Source: Puniceicoccaceae bacterium 5H (GTDB lineage Bacteria; Verrucomicrobiota; Verrucomicrobiia; Opitutales; Oceanipulchritudinaceae). Taken from it: a stretch of DNA of 64,000 nt. The stretch's first letter is position 1. Each line of letters opens with the position of its first letter. The DNA lies in assembly GCA_009772895.1 (NCBI GenBank), contig WOUP01000002.1, forward strand, positions 1 through 64,000. Reading direction: 5' to 3'. The notes under the pieces are model-generated. The model was not told the origin of the DNA, made no database searches, and saw only the letters and a program-made list of their open reading frames with translations. A program made the translations under genes and the position numbers. This document shows positions 43,249-50,870 of this stretch, piece after piece.

Positions 43249-43911
43249 ATGAACAAAAAGGAACGTGCTGCAATTGTCTACCAACAGCTCCAAGATTTCT
43301 GCCCAAAACCCATCATCCCATTAAGATATTATGATGCCTACTCATTGCTAGTAGCTGTGCTACTGAGCGCCCAGTGCACCGATGAGCGGGTAAATCAGGT
43401 GACGCCAAGGCTTTGGGAACTGGCGCGCACGCCGCAAGAGATGATGAAGATCCCGGAGGAGAAGATCCTGGAGATCGTGCGTCCCTGCGGACTGGGCCCG
43501 CGCAAGGCCAAAGCGATCAAGGAACTGTCCCGAATCTTGAGCGAGGAATACGGCGGTGAGGTGCCCCAGGAAGAGGCGCAACTCGAGGCGCTGCCGGGCG
43601 TCGGGCACAAGACGGCCGAGGTCGTGCGTGCGCAGGCCTTCGACATCCCGGCATTTCCGGTCGATACCCATATCCACCGCCTCGCCCAGCGCTTCGGCCT
43701 GACCAGTGGCAAGAACGTCGTTCAGACGGAGAAAGACCTGAAGGCGCTCTACCCGCCGGAGACCTGGGGCCATTTGCACTTGCAGTTCATCTACTACGGG
43801 CGCCAGCACTGCACGGCCCGCAAGAAGTGCGACGGCAGCACCGATGCCTGCCCGCTGTGCCCGATCGTCAACGCTGGTCGGAAGACGCCGCGCAAGACGA
43901 AGAAGGCCTAG
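43249..43911 (+). CDS. nth: endonuclease III (DNA glycosylase/AP lyase)
   Basis: Removes oxidised pyrimidines and cuts the abasic site. The 220-residue protein has the helix-hairpin-helix LPGVGHKTAEVV near residue 120, the catalytic Lys in it, and VDTHIHRL with the catalytic Asp near residue 142. Near the C terminus a four-cysteine cluster is present, but its spacing (C-x5-C-x6-C-x2-C) differs from the canonical C-x6-C-x2-C-x5-C. ATG 43249 is the natural start; the upstream frame overlaps gcvP. Divergent from gcvP, with the promoters in a 112-base gap. Confidence 0.92.
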   Translation: MNKKERAAIVYQQLQDFCPKPIIPLRYYDAYSLLVAVLLSAQCTDERVNQVTPRLWELARTPQEMMKIPEEKILEIVRPCGLGPRKAKAIKELSRILSEEYGGEVPQEEAQLEALPGVGHKTAEVVRAQAFDIPAFPVDTHIHRLAQRFGLTSGKNVVQTEKDLKALYPPETWGHLHLQFIYYGRQHCTARKKCDGSTDACPLCPIVNAGRKTPRKTKKA

Positions 43912-43943
43912 CGTCTTCGGGAGGTGAAGTCGGAGGTCTTTGA

Positions 43944-44066
43944 TCCACAGATTGCACCGATTTTCAGGATGATCTTTTATTAAAACACGGTTATTTGTCG
44001 GCGCGCCTTCTCCCAGGGCTGCCGCCTCTCAAAAGAAAAAACCGTTGAATCTGCGTCATCTGTGAA
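43944..44066. repeat. palindromic intergenic element, copy B
   Basis: The left end CACAGATTGCACCGATT (43946-43962) has an imperfect inverted match AATCTGCGTCATCTGTG (44048-44064), four mismatches in 17. The flanking TCCACAG start and TGTGAAGGA end match the style of elements A and C near 22.6 and 23.5 kb. The inside carries no gene and is AT-richer than the surroundings. It occupies most of the 308-base gap between nth and the PspA gene. Confidence 0.5.
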
Positions 44067-44219
44067 GGACATAAAATGTCTTCAAGGCTGACGCTCCATG
44101 TCTGTTGAATCGGCGGTTCAATGCTCGGGCCTGTTTTTATGCTGGTCGGATCATGCTGAAGGATAGCGTCTTAAGCGTGTTGTCCCGAACTTTGGCGCAG
44201 GAGGTGTTTTAGGTTGGGC

Positions 44220-44873
44220 ATGAACCTCTGGAAACGATTCAACCTGACCTTCCGCACCGAAGTCACCCGTCTGCTGGACGAGGTGGAAAACCACGAGGCC
44301 GTCGCAGATGCGCTGCTCGCGAAAGCCCGTCAACAACTCGCGCGCGCCGAGATGCGGCTGGACCGCCTGCAGCGCGAACGGGAAGACCTGGACCAGCAAC
44401 AGGCGGAAGCCCGCAACAAGGCTGAGCAATGGCAGCAACGCGCGCTCCAGCACGCGGATAAGGACGAGGCGCTGGCCCTCCAGTGTCTGCAGCGCAAGAA
44501 GGCTGCCGAGACGTGGGAGCGGCAGTGCACTCAGGAGGCGGCCGAGCTCGAGGCCTTGATCCACGAGGTTGAGCAGGAGTTGGCCGAGAGTCGCCGTTTG
44601 ATCGCGGAGTTGAACCGGCGCAAACAGGGCCTCGCCGCGCGCGAACTGACCGCCAGGGCGCAATCGGATACCCGGGCTGCGGCGGGAGATGAGGAGCTGA
44701 CGGGTCTGCTCGATCGCTGGGAAGAGAAGGTGCGTGCGCGGGAGTTGCAGCGTCCGGTGACGGGTGGCAAGCAGCGGGACGCCCTGGAACATCGTTTTGC
44801 GCGGGAAGAGGAGCAGGCCGAGCTGGCGGCCGAGCTCGCCGCCCTGCGTGCCCATCCCCAAACGGAGGCCTAA
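44220..44873 (+). CDS. PspA/IM30-like coiled-coil protein
   Basis: A 217-residue, almost wholly helical and highly charged protein, resembling the PspA/IM30 family that binds membranes under envelope stress. The first helix (MNLWKRFNLTFRTEVTRLLDEVEN) is amphipathic, as in PspA. Residues 35-150 form a long coiled coil rich in Glu, Gln and Arg. The TTG at 44214 is not used; ATG 44220 has an AGG upstream. The next gene, a multi-pass membrane protein, starts 3 bases after the stop. Psp sensor genes are missing. Coiled-coil similarity is weak evidence, so the call is moderate. Confidence 0.65.
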   Translation: MNLWKRFNLTFRTEVTRLLDEVENHEAVADALLAKARQQLARAEMRLDRLQREREDLDQQQAEARNKAEQWQQRALQHADKDEALALQCLQRKKAAETWERQCTQEAAELEALIHEVEQELAESRRLIAELNRRKQGLAARELTARAQSDTRAAAGDEELTGLLDRWEEKVRARELQRPVTGGKQRDALEHRFAREEEQAELAAELAALRAHPQTEA

Positions 44874-44876
44874 ACG

Positions 44877-46160
44877 ATGAGCACCCGCGCTGAACCGCCC
44901 CCGTTGCCTCCAGTGGCCGCATCGAATGAAGAACCGTCTTCCACGGGCCGCCACTTTGCTTTCTCCCAACTGCTGCGTTGGGCAGGTGGGCTCCTGCTCG
45001 CGGCCTCCGCCGGCAAATTCGTCATCACCGACCTGATCCAGCGGGGTCCTCTCGGCCAATACGGTGCCTTTCTCGGCTTTACGCTGCTGCTCGCGCTTTG
45101 CGGCTGGTTTGTCACCCGCCGTTGGCGGGATGCCGCGACCGGGAGGGCCTTGCTGGGCCTGGCGGCTGGCTTTGTGCCCGCGCACTTCGGGCAGCTCGGC
45201 GGCATGCTCTACGATAGCACGTGGGGCACCCTACACCTGGGGGTGCCGCTGTGGGGGCTGCTGGCCGTGGCCTTTCCGGTTCTGGCGGGCGTCACCTGGC
45301 TGGGCATGTCATCCCTGTGCCGCTCGCGGGCGAACCTGTTGACGGTGACCTATCTCGGCGGACTGGCGCTGCTGTTGCCGACCTGGCGGGAGCCGTGGAT
45401 CATCGAGTCGGTCACCCTGGGCCTGCTGCTCGGTACCGTCGTGCTGCTCGAGGTGCTGCGCCGGCGCGGGACCGGCTTCGTCGGCCTTGAGGGCCTGCTC
45501 ACGCAAGTGGCGTTCTTTCCGGCCGTGCTGCTGTTGCCGTTGCGTCAATTTATCTGGCACGACGCAGGGACCTCGCTCGCGCTTCATGTGCTGACTGCGG
45601 CCACCCTGGGCTATCTAGTCACCGGCGTGCTGGCGCGTGGCATCCGCAGCCCCATCCTGAAGCGTCCGGTCGAAGTCTTCGGCCTGGGCTTCTGGTTTGT
45701 CGGCTGGGCGTATCTGTTGGGGATGGGCGGCTGGTTGTCCACGTTGCCCACGGTGGCCTGGATGCTGTGTTTCTCGGTGCCGGTGGTGATTTGGAGCCTG
45801 ACGCGCCCGGTGGAAGATGGCCAATGGCTGCGCAGCTTGACTGCGATCCTGCTCGCCGTTGCCTCGCTGGCCCTGCTGCCGGAAGATTTCACCCGTGGGG
45901 CCGAGCCCATCCTCTTTGGCTTGGGGCTGTTGCTGATCGGCCTCGCCTGCCACCTGCGCGAGCGGCTGCTGTTGGGCTTCGCGCTGTTGACCGTGCTGAT
46001 AGCGGGCCTCGATAGCTTCGGCACGGTGCTCGGCTCGCTCTTCCACTGGCACTGGAGCCTGCTCGGCGTCGCCGGCCTGTTGACGATCCTGTTCGGTGCC
46101 TGGCTCGAACGCCTCGACGCCCGCCACGTCTACCGCCGCTTCCGCACGGAATGGCGCTAG
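44877..46160 (+). CDS. multi-pass membrane protein partnered with a PspA-like protein
   Basis: A 427-residue membrane protein with about 12 helices and a Pro-rich, disordered N terminus (residues 1-25). It has no recognised enzyme or transporter motif. Some of its layout recalls the DUF2157/DUF2339-like membrane families, but I cannot confirm this. Its ATG lies 3 bases after the PspA-like stop, so the two proteins are probably made together and may act together at the inner membrane. Its C terminus is charged and cytoplasmic in topology. Confidence 0.7.
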   Translation: MSTRAEPPPLPPVAASNEEPSSTGRHFAFSQLLRWAGGLLLAASAGKFVITDLIQRGPLGQYGAFLGFTLLLALCGWFVTRRWRDAATGRALLGLAAGFVPAHFGQLGGMLYDSTWGTLHLGVPLWGLLAVAFPVLAGVTWLGMSSLCRSRANLLTVTYLGGLALLLPTWREPWIIESVTLGLLLGTVVLLEVLRRRGTGFVGLEGLLTQVAFFPAVLLLPLRQFIWHDAGTSLALHVLTAATLGYLVTGVLARGIRSPILKRPVEVFGLGFWFVGWAYLLGMGGWLSTLPTVAWMLCFSVPVVIWSLTRPVEDGQWLRSLTAILLAVASLALLPEDFTRGAEPILFGLGLLLIGLACHLRERLLLGFALLTVLIAGLDSFGTVLGSLFHWHWSLLGVAGLLTILFGAWLERLDARHVYRRFRTEWR

Positions 46161-46161
46161 G

Positions 46162-46395
46162 CTAGGGCAGGTCGTCCGTCCCGGTGCGTTGGAGACCCAA
46201 CGCGCCGCGTTCGTAGTCATGGGCCAGCACGATCAGGCAGCGCTTGCACAGGCAATCGTCGTAGTGGTCGTCGATGTAGTCGATCAACGGTTTCGGCAAG
46301 GCGACGCTGGAGCAATCGCAGTGCACGATGTTGTTCATCTTGCAGACGAGGTCGCCGCCGCAGCGCGGGCAGGCTTTGTGTTCATGTTTTTCCAT
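46162..46395 (-). CDS. cysteine-rich CWC-family protein
   Basis: A 77-residue protein with a C-terminal half like the Cys-rich CWC family. Seen: CPRCGGDLVC, then HCDC near residue 26 (in place of the usual CWC), and CLCKRCLIVLA near residue 48. Eight cysteines suggest two metal-binding knuckles. Function is unknown for the family. It ends two bases after the convergent 427-residue membrane protein's stop. A poorly defined promoter region of about 160 bases separates its start from the Phd-VapC locus. Confidence 0.75.
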   Translation of the reverse strand: MEKHEHKACPRCGGDLVCKMNNIVHCDCSSVALPKPLIDYIDDHYDDCLCKRCLIVLAHDYERGALGLQRTGTDDLP

Positions 46396-46534
46396 CGCGT
46401 GTCGCCCTTGCAGATTCAGTATGACAATCGACTGTCATTTAGAATGCTTAAGGGCCATAACGCGAGAGGCAAATGGGCGTGCCGGCAGTTTTGGGGAAGT
46501 GCTTGGGCCGGGCCGAGAAAGTTGACTTCTATAG

Positions 46535-46557
46535 TAAACCAGACCAGACTTGGTTTA
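46535..46557 (+). promoter_or_regulatory. palindromic operator at the Phd-VapC start
   Basis: TAAACCA (46535-46541) and TGGTTTA (46551-46557) form a perfect inverted repeat that ends one base before the antitoxin ATG. A TTGACT (46522-46527) just upstream could be the -35 box. The site is well placed for autorepression by the Phd-like antitoxin. Confidence 0.6.
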
Positions 46558-46785
46558 ATGAAGATGGTCAATATCCAAGAGGCCAAGACAAACCTCTCAC
46601 GCCTGACGGAAGAGGCGGCTGGTGGGGAAGAGATCATTTTGGCCAAGGCAGGCAAACCCGTGGCGAAGTTGGTGGGCTTTGAAAAACCCAAGAGCCCTCG
46701 AAAGGGAGGAAGCATGCGCGGATTGGTGGTTCCTGATGATTTCGATGCTCCGAGTCCTGAAATTGAAGCACTCTTTAACCAGTGA
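46558..46785 (+). CDS. Phd-family antitoxin
   Basis: A 75-residue antitoxin. Its N-terminal half (VNIQEAKTNLSRLTEEAAGGEEIILAKAGKPVAKL) is a clear Phd/YefM DNA-binding domain, and the acidic C-terminal part should wrap the toxin. ATG 46558 directly follows a palindromic operator. Its stop overlaps the toxin start by four bases (GTGA). It neutralises the VapC-type toxin encoded next. Confidence 0.92.
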   Translation: MKMVNIQEAKTNLSRLTEEAAGGEEIILAKAGKPVAKLVGFEKPKSPRKGGSMRGLVVPDDFDAPSPEIEALFNQ

Positions 46786-47165
46786 AGCTGCTTCTGGACA
46801 CCCACATCGTGCTCTGGTGGCTGGGGATGCCCGAACGCCTGAGACCCGAGGTGCATCGAACGATTGCCGATTCGGACAACCTCGTTTTTTTTAGTGCGGT
46901 CAATAGCTGGGAAATCGCGATCAAAGTGAGCTTGGGGAAGCTACCGGTCCTCGACCTTGAAGAAATGCATCGGGATCTTGAGAAAGATTACATTCGGCCC
47001 CTGCCGGTCCTTCCAGAGCATACGCAAGCCCTGGTTGATTTACCGTGGTTGCATAAGGATCCCTTTGATCGCCTGTTGCTTGCTCAGGCGCAACACGAAG
47101 AACTGACCTTGGTCACTCGCGATGAAGCGATTTTGGCCTATCCCGTTTCACTGCTACAAGGATGA
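46782..47165 (+). CDS. vapC: VapC-type PIN-domain toxin
   Basis: A 127-residue PIN-domain ribonuclease. Seen: LLLDTHIVLWWL with catalytic Asp6, the conserved Glu in NSWEIAIKVSLGKL near residue 43, and DPFDRLLLAQAQ near residue 93. It starts at GTG 46782, overlapping the antitoxin stop, which points to coupled translation. It is the same broad subgroup as the pair at 2492-3099, but the antitoxins differ. A tRNA-Val gene lies 18 bases downstream on the other strand. PIN toxins often cut tRNA or rRNA, but no target can be named here. Confidence 0.92.
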   Translation: MKLLLDTHIVLWWLGMPERLRPEVHRTIADSDNLVFFSAVNSWEIAIKVSLGKLPVLDLEEMHRDLEKDYIRPLPVLPEHTQALVDLPWLHKDPFDRLLLAQAQHEELTLVTRDEAILAYPVSLLQG

Positions 47166-47183
47166 TCGGGATTCCTTCAAAAA

Positions 47184-47260
47184 TGGTGGGAGATGGCAGA
47201 GTTGAACTGCCGACCTCCAGTGTGTCATACTGGCGCTCTAACCAACTGAGCTAATCCCCC
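47184..47260 (-). tRNA. tRNA-Val (GAC)
   Basis: Read on the minus strand it gives a full cloverleaf: acceptor GGGGGAT/ATCTCCC (one wobble), D arm GCTC-AGTTGGTTA-GAGC, anticodon stem CCAGT/ACTGG around ATGACAC with anticodon GAC, and T arm GGCAG-TTCAACT-CTGCC. The discriminator A and CCA are encoded. GAC reads the valine codon GUC. It is the only tRNA in the window. Confidence 0.95.
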
Positions 47261-47327
47261 AAAGAAGAAAAACATTGATAAAACCACGGTTGCTGGTTGT
47301 TTCAAGACAAAAATCACACTCTTTTTC

Positions 47328-48998
47328 ATGCTTCACTACCTGCGGATCCGAAACCTGGCGTTGATCGAGGAGATCGAGCTCGAGTTTGGCCCTGGGCTGA
47401 CCGCGGTAACGGGCGAGACCGGCGCGGGTAAGTCCATCTTGCTCGGGGCGTTAAAGCTGCTCTCCGGTTCACGGGGAGACAAGTCGGTCATCCGGCAGGG
47501 GCAGGGCCGCTGCGAGGTGGAGGCCGTGCTGCATTTTGAGGATGCGACGGAGGTCGATGCCCGGTTGGAAGCCTTGGGTTTGCCGCCGACCGAGGAGGGC
47601 AACCTGATCCTGCAGCGCAGCATCGACCGCAAGAAGCCGGCACGCGTGCAAATCAACGGCAGCCTCAGCACGGTGGCCTTGCTGCAGGAGCTGGGCACGG
47701 AGTGGATTGACTTTCACGGGCCGGGCGAACCGCAGAAGCTGCACCACGAGCGCTGGCAGCTGTCGCTGCTCGACGCCTATGGACAAAACGAAAAACTGCT
47801 CGCTCGGTATGGCGAGGCCTACCGCGCATGGCAGCGCAAGCTGAAGCAGATCGAGCAACTGCGCCAGAGCGAGCGGTTGAGCCCCGATGAGGTGGACTTC
47901 TTGCAGCACCAGATCGACGCGATCGACGAGGCCGCATTGTCCGAAGACGGCGTGCTGCAGCTGGAGCGCGACTTCGCCCGCTTGACCAGTGCACAGGAGC
48001 TGACCGAGGGCGCGTCGATGATTTCTGCCGGCATTACCGGCGAGGAGGGGGCCGTGGAGCGCCTGCGACCGCTCATCAATACGGCCTACGAGCTGGCGGA
48101 GATCGATACGACCTTGATGCCGCTGGCCGACCGCCTGCAGTCGCTGCTGATCGAGGCGGAGGACATCGCCTCCGAATACGAAGACCTGGCCCAGGCGGAT
48201 GAGCTGGACGAAGAGACTGCGCAGGAGCTGCAGCAGCGTATGGAGCAGTGGTTGGCCTTGCAGCGCAAATACGGGCCGGATGTGTCGGTGATCTTGCAGC
48301 GCCGCGACGAGATGGCGCGCAGGATCGAGCAGCAGGGCGATATCGAGGGTACGCTGGAGCGCTGGCAGGCCGAGGCCGCCCAGCAGGAGAAGGATCTGAC
48401 CGCGCAGGCCGAGGGGCTCCGGGAGAGCCGGGTGCGTGCGGCGAAGGACCTGGGCCAGAAGGCGAGTCAGGGCCTGCTGCAGCTGGGCTTCAAGAAAGCG
48501 CAGCTGAGCATCGACGTCGTGCGCGAAGAGCGCCTGCAGCCCCACGGCAACTCCACCTGCCAATTTCTCTTCACGCCCAACGCGGGGCAATCCTTGCAGC
48601 CGCTGAACAAGATCGCCTCCAGTGGCGAGACCGCGCGGGTGATGCTGGCGCTCAAGAGCGTGCTGGCTCAGGTCGATGCGACGCCGGTGCTGGTCTTCGA
48701 CGAAGTGGATGCCAACGTGGGCGGCGAGATCGCCAAGGAAGTCGGACGCCTCCTGGGTGAATTAGGCGGGCAGGGGCACCAGGTCTTTTGCGTCACGCAC
48801 TTGCCTCAGGTTGCCAGCCTCGCGCAGGCGCACTACCTCGTGCGCAAGGACCAGACCGACGAAACGACCGACGTGCATATCGTGCCGCTGCACCCGGAGC
48901 GGGATTCCCGCCTCGACGAGTTGGCCCGCATGTTGGGGGACCGTCACAGCCCGATCGCCCGCGAACACGCACAGGCGCTGCTGGCGGGGCAGGCCTGA
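47328..48998 (+). CDS. recN: DNA repair protein RecN
   Basis: An SMC-like ATPase that helps repair double-strand breaks. The 556-residue protein starts MLHYLRIRNLALIEEIELEF, with Walker A GETGAGKS at residues 29-36, a long central coiled coil (about 150-395), the ABC signature region KIASSGETARVMLAL, Walker B VLVFDEVDANVGG near residue 465, and the CVTHLPQVAS switch His. All are typical. It is often linked with nadK and tlyA; here those genes are 10 kb away. It starts 67 bases past the tRNA, on the opposite strand. Confidence 0.96.
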   Translation: MLHYLRIRNLALIEEIELEFGPGLTAVTGETGAGKSILLGALKLLSGSRGDKSVIRQGQGRCEVEAVLHFEDATEVDARLEALGLPPTEEGNLILQRSIDRKKPARVQINGSLSTVALLQELGTEWIDFHGPGEPQKLHHERWQLSLLDAYGQNEKLLARYGEAYRAWQRKLKQIEQLRQSERLSPDEVDFLQHQIDAIDEAALSEDGVLQLERDFARLTSAQELTEGASMISAGITGEEGAVERLRPLINTAYELAEIDTTLMPLADRLQSLLIEAEDIASEYEDLAQADELDEETAQELQQRMEQWLALQRKYGPDVSVILQRRDEMARRIEQQGDIEGTLERWQAEAAQQEKDLTAQAEGLRESRVRAAKDLGQKASQGLLQLGFKKAQLSIDVVREERLQPHGNSTCQFLFTPNAGQSLQPLNKIASSGETARVMLALKSVLAQVDATPVLVFDEVDANVGGEIAKEVGRLLGELGGQGHQVFCVTHLPQVASLAQAHYLVRKDQTDETTDVHIVPLHPERDSRLDELARMLGDRHSPIAREHAQALLAGQA

Positions 48999-49010
48999 CG
49001 CTTGGGCACG

Positions 49011-49041
49011 AAAAAGGGCCGATCTTGATGAGATCGGCCCT
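49011..49041 (-). terminator. intrinsic terminator of the PpiD-like gene
   Basis: AGGGCCGATCT (49015-49025) pairs with AGATCGGCCCT (49031-49041). The A run (49011-49015) gives a T run on the minus strand. It lies between convergent recN and the PpiD-like gene. Confidence 0.93.
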
Positions 49042-49067
49042 CGTGGGAAAGGTCGTTGTGGGAGGGC

Positions 49068-50747
49068 TCAGGCGCCCTGCTGCGCTGCTTCTTCCTGCTC
49101 GGAGAGCGAACGCAGTGTCTGGTTGGCGACTTCCATCACGGCCTGCCAGCCGAAGACTGGGGCGAGCTGCTCGGCGTTTTCCGCCACATACTGCTTCACC
49201 TCTTCGCTGTCCGGGCTGATTTCCGGCACTTGCTTGTCCTGAATGTAGACAAACATGCCCTTGCCTTCGCGCTGGATCATCGGGGTCAGGTCGTGCACCG
49301 CCAGTTGGCGAGCCTGCTCCCAGCTGCGATCTTGCAGCAGCTCGCGCGGCACCTCGTCGCCCAGGAACGGCTCCGGCTCGCGCACGGTGAGCCCCAGATC
49401 CTGAGCGGCGGTCACAAAGTCCTCACCGTTGGCGACGGCTTCACGCAGTTGCTTGCGCAGCTCCTGCCCGCGGGCGGTGAAGGCGCGGCGCTTGTTTTCG
49501 TCGCGCCAATCCTGTTCCACCTGCTCCCACGCGCTGGCGTAGGGCGGGACCGTCTCCGGGATGATCTTGTCGCGCAGCAACACGACACCGCCCGCATTCG
49601 TTTGCGCGGGAGAGGAGTAGTAGCGGCCGCCGGCAGTGTAGTTCCAGAGGTCCTGCAACACGGCGCGGCTGAGCTGGCTGTTGTCCGTCGGCAGGTTGTT
49701 GCGGCTGTAGGGCTCGATGTCCTCGAGCTTGGCCTGGTAGTGCTGCACCAGCGCGTCGAACTGCTCCGAATCGCGGGCAACTTCCTGCTCGTTGAGGGCG
49801 ACGGCAAAGTCTTCGGCGGCGCGGGCGGCGAGACCGCGGGCGCGTTCCCGCTTCAGGTCGGCCATGACTTGGGGGCGAGCCTCTTCCAGCGGCAGTGGCT
49901 GGGGTTGCTCCTGTTCGCCGGTCTCCGCGTTCACCGTCGGCTCACCCATGTAGCGCCAGCCGTTGCGGTTGTAGTAGTTCTGGATCTCGTTTTCCTGCAG
50001 CGGCGGCACCTTGTCCAGATACTGGGCGACGGGGAAGATCACGGCAGTGGCGTCGATCTTCTCGGGCTCGGTATAGGCGCCCGGGTTTTGGTTGTAGTAG
50101 GCTTCCAGTTCCTCGTCGGTCGGTTGCTCGGTGAACTCGAAATTTTCGTAGTTCAGCTCGGCGATCGCGATATCGTAAGTCGTTTCGCGCCCCTCGAACT
50201 GCTTGTAGCCAATAAATTCGTTGCCGTAGCCGGGGCCGGACATCGCCTCGACGACCTGCTGGATTTTCCAGTCTTCGCGCAGCAGCTCGTTGAAGCTCTT
50301 TTCGTCAAGCATGTCGTTGCCCGTGACGGTCTCCACGATCTGCTTGTAGCGCTCGGTGCTGAACTCGCCCGTCTGCGGATCCTGGAAAACCTGAAGGCCG
50401 CGCACATACACTTTCAGCTCGTCCTGGGTCGGGTTGACGATGCCCAGCTGGTTGGCCAGGCCGAGGGCGGCGACGCGACCGTAGAAGTAGTCCTGCGGGC
50501 CGGAGATGGCCGGCGGGCGGTTGAGGCTGAAGCTGACCTGTGCCTTGGCCTGGAGCTCGCGGACCGTGTTCGGGTCCTTCAGGTTGAATCCGTAGTATTC
50601 AACGGAGGCCCGCTCGCGCTCGTTGCTTTGCTTGAAAAAGCTGGTGGGACCGACCGACAAGACGAAGACGGCAATAATCACCACCAAGAGGCTGCTCATC
50701 AGCCAAGAGTTGTGCTTAAGTAGAAGGTTCTGCAGCCAGGTAATCAT
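49068..50747 (-). CDS. SurA_N/PpiD-like membrane-anchored periplasmic protein
   Basis: A 559-residue protein with one N-terminal membrane anchor (about residues 15-33) and a long periplasmic part. The layout, with SFFKQSNERE right after the anchor and a SurA-type N-terminal helical domain (NQLGIVNPTQDELKVYVRGL...FNELLREDWKIQQVV, about 100-170), matches PpiD-like folding factors. I do not see the hallmark parvulin-type proline isomerase domain, so its catalytic status is doubtful. Its role is likely chaperoning of exported proteins. It is a stand-alone unit upstream of its own terminator. Confidence 0.72.
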   Translation of the reverse strand: MITWLQNLLLKHNSWLMSSLLVVIIAVFVLSVGPTSFFKQSNERERASVEYYGFNLKDPNTVRELQAKAQVSFSLNRPPAISGPQDYFYGRVAALGLANQLGIVNPTQDELKVYVRGLQVFQDPQTGEFSTERYKQIVETVTGNDMLDEKSFNELLREDWKIQQVVEAMSGPGYGNEFIGYKQFEGRETTYDIAIAELNYENFEFTEQPTDEELEAYYNQNPGAYTEPEKIDATAVIFPVAQYLDKVPPLQENEIQNYYNRNGWRYMGEPTVNAETGEQEQPQPLPLEEARPQVMADLKRERARGLAARAAEDFAVALNEQEVARDSEQFDALVQHYQAKLEDIEPYSRNNLPTDNSQLSRAVLQDLWNYTAGGRYYSSPAQTNAGGVVLLRDKIIPETVPPYASAWEQVEQDWRDENKRRAFTARGQELRKQLREAVANGEDFVTAAQDLGLTVREPEPFLGDEVPRELLQDRSWEQARQLAVHDLTPMIQREGKGMFVYIQDKQVPEISPDSEEVKQYVAENAEQLAPVFGWQAVMEVANQTLRSLSEQEEAAQQGA

Positions 50748-50870
50748 GGGGCAAAGGCGATTGGTAAATCCGCCAGCCTAGAGCGAGGGTGCTGGCTGGC
50801 AAGGAAGAAGGGCCGGGCAAAAAGGGAAGAAATGCGGTCGTTGGGACCGTAAGGGTGCCCGGGATTAACG

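Noticed and set aside
40152-43334. Plus-strand open frame of 1060 codons opposite gcvP
   Set aside because: It is the antisense shadow of gcvP, produced by strong third-position GC bias. It has no family match and a His/Gly/Val/Asp-rich composition.
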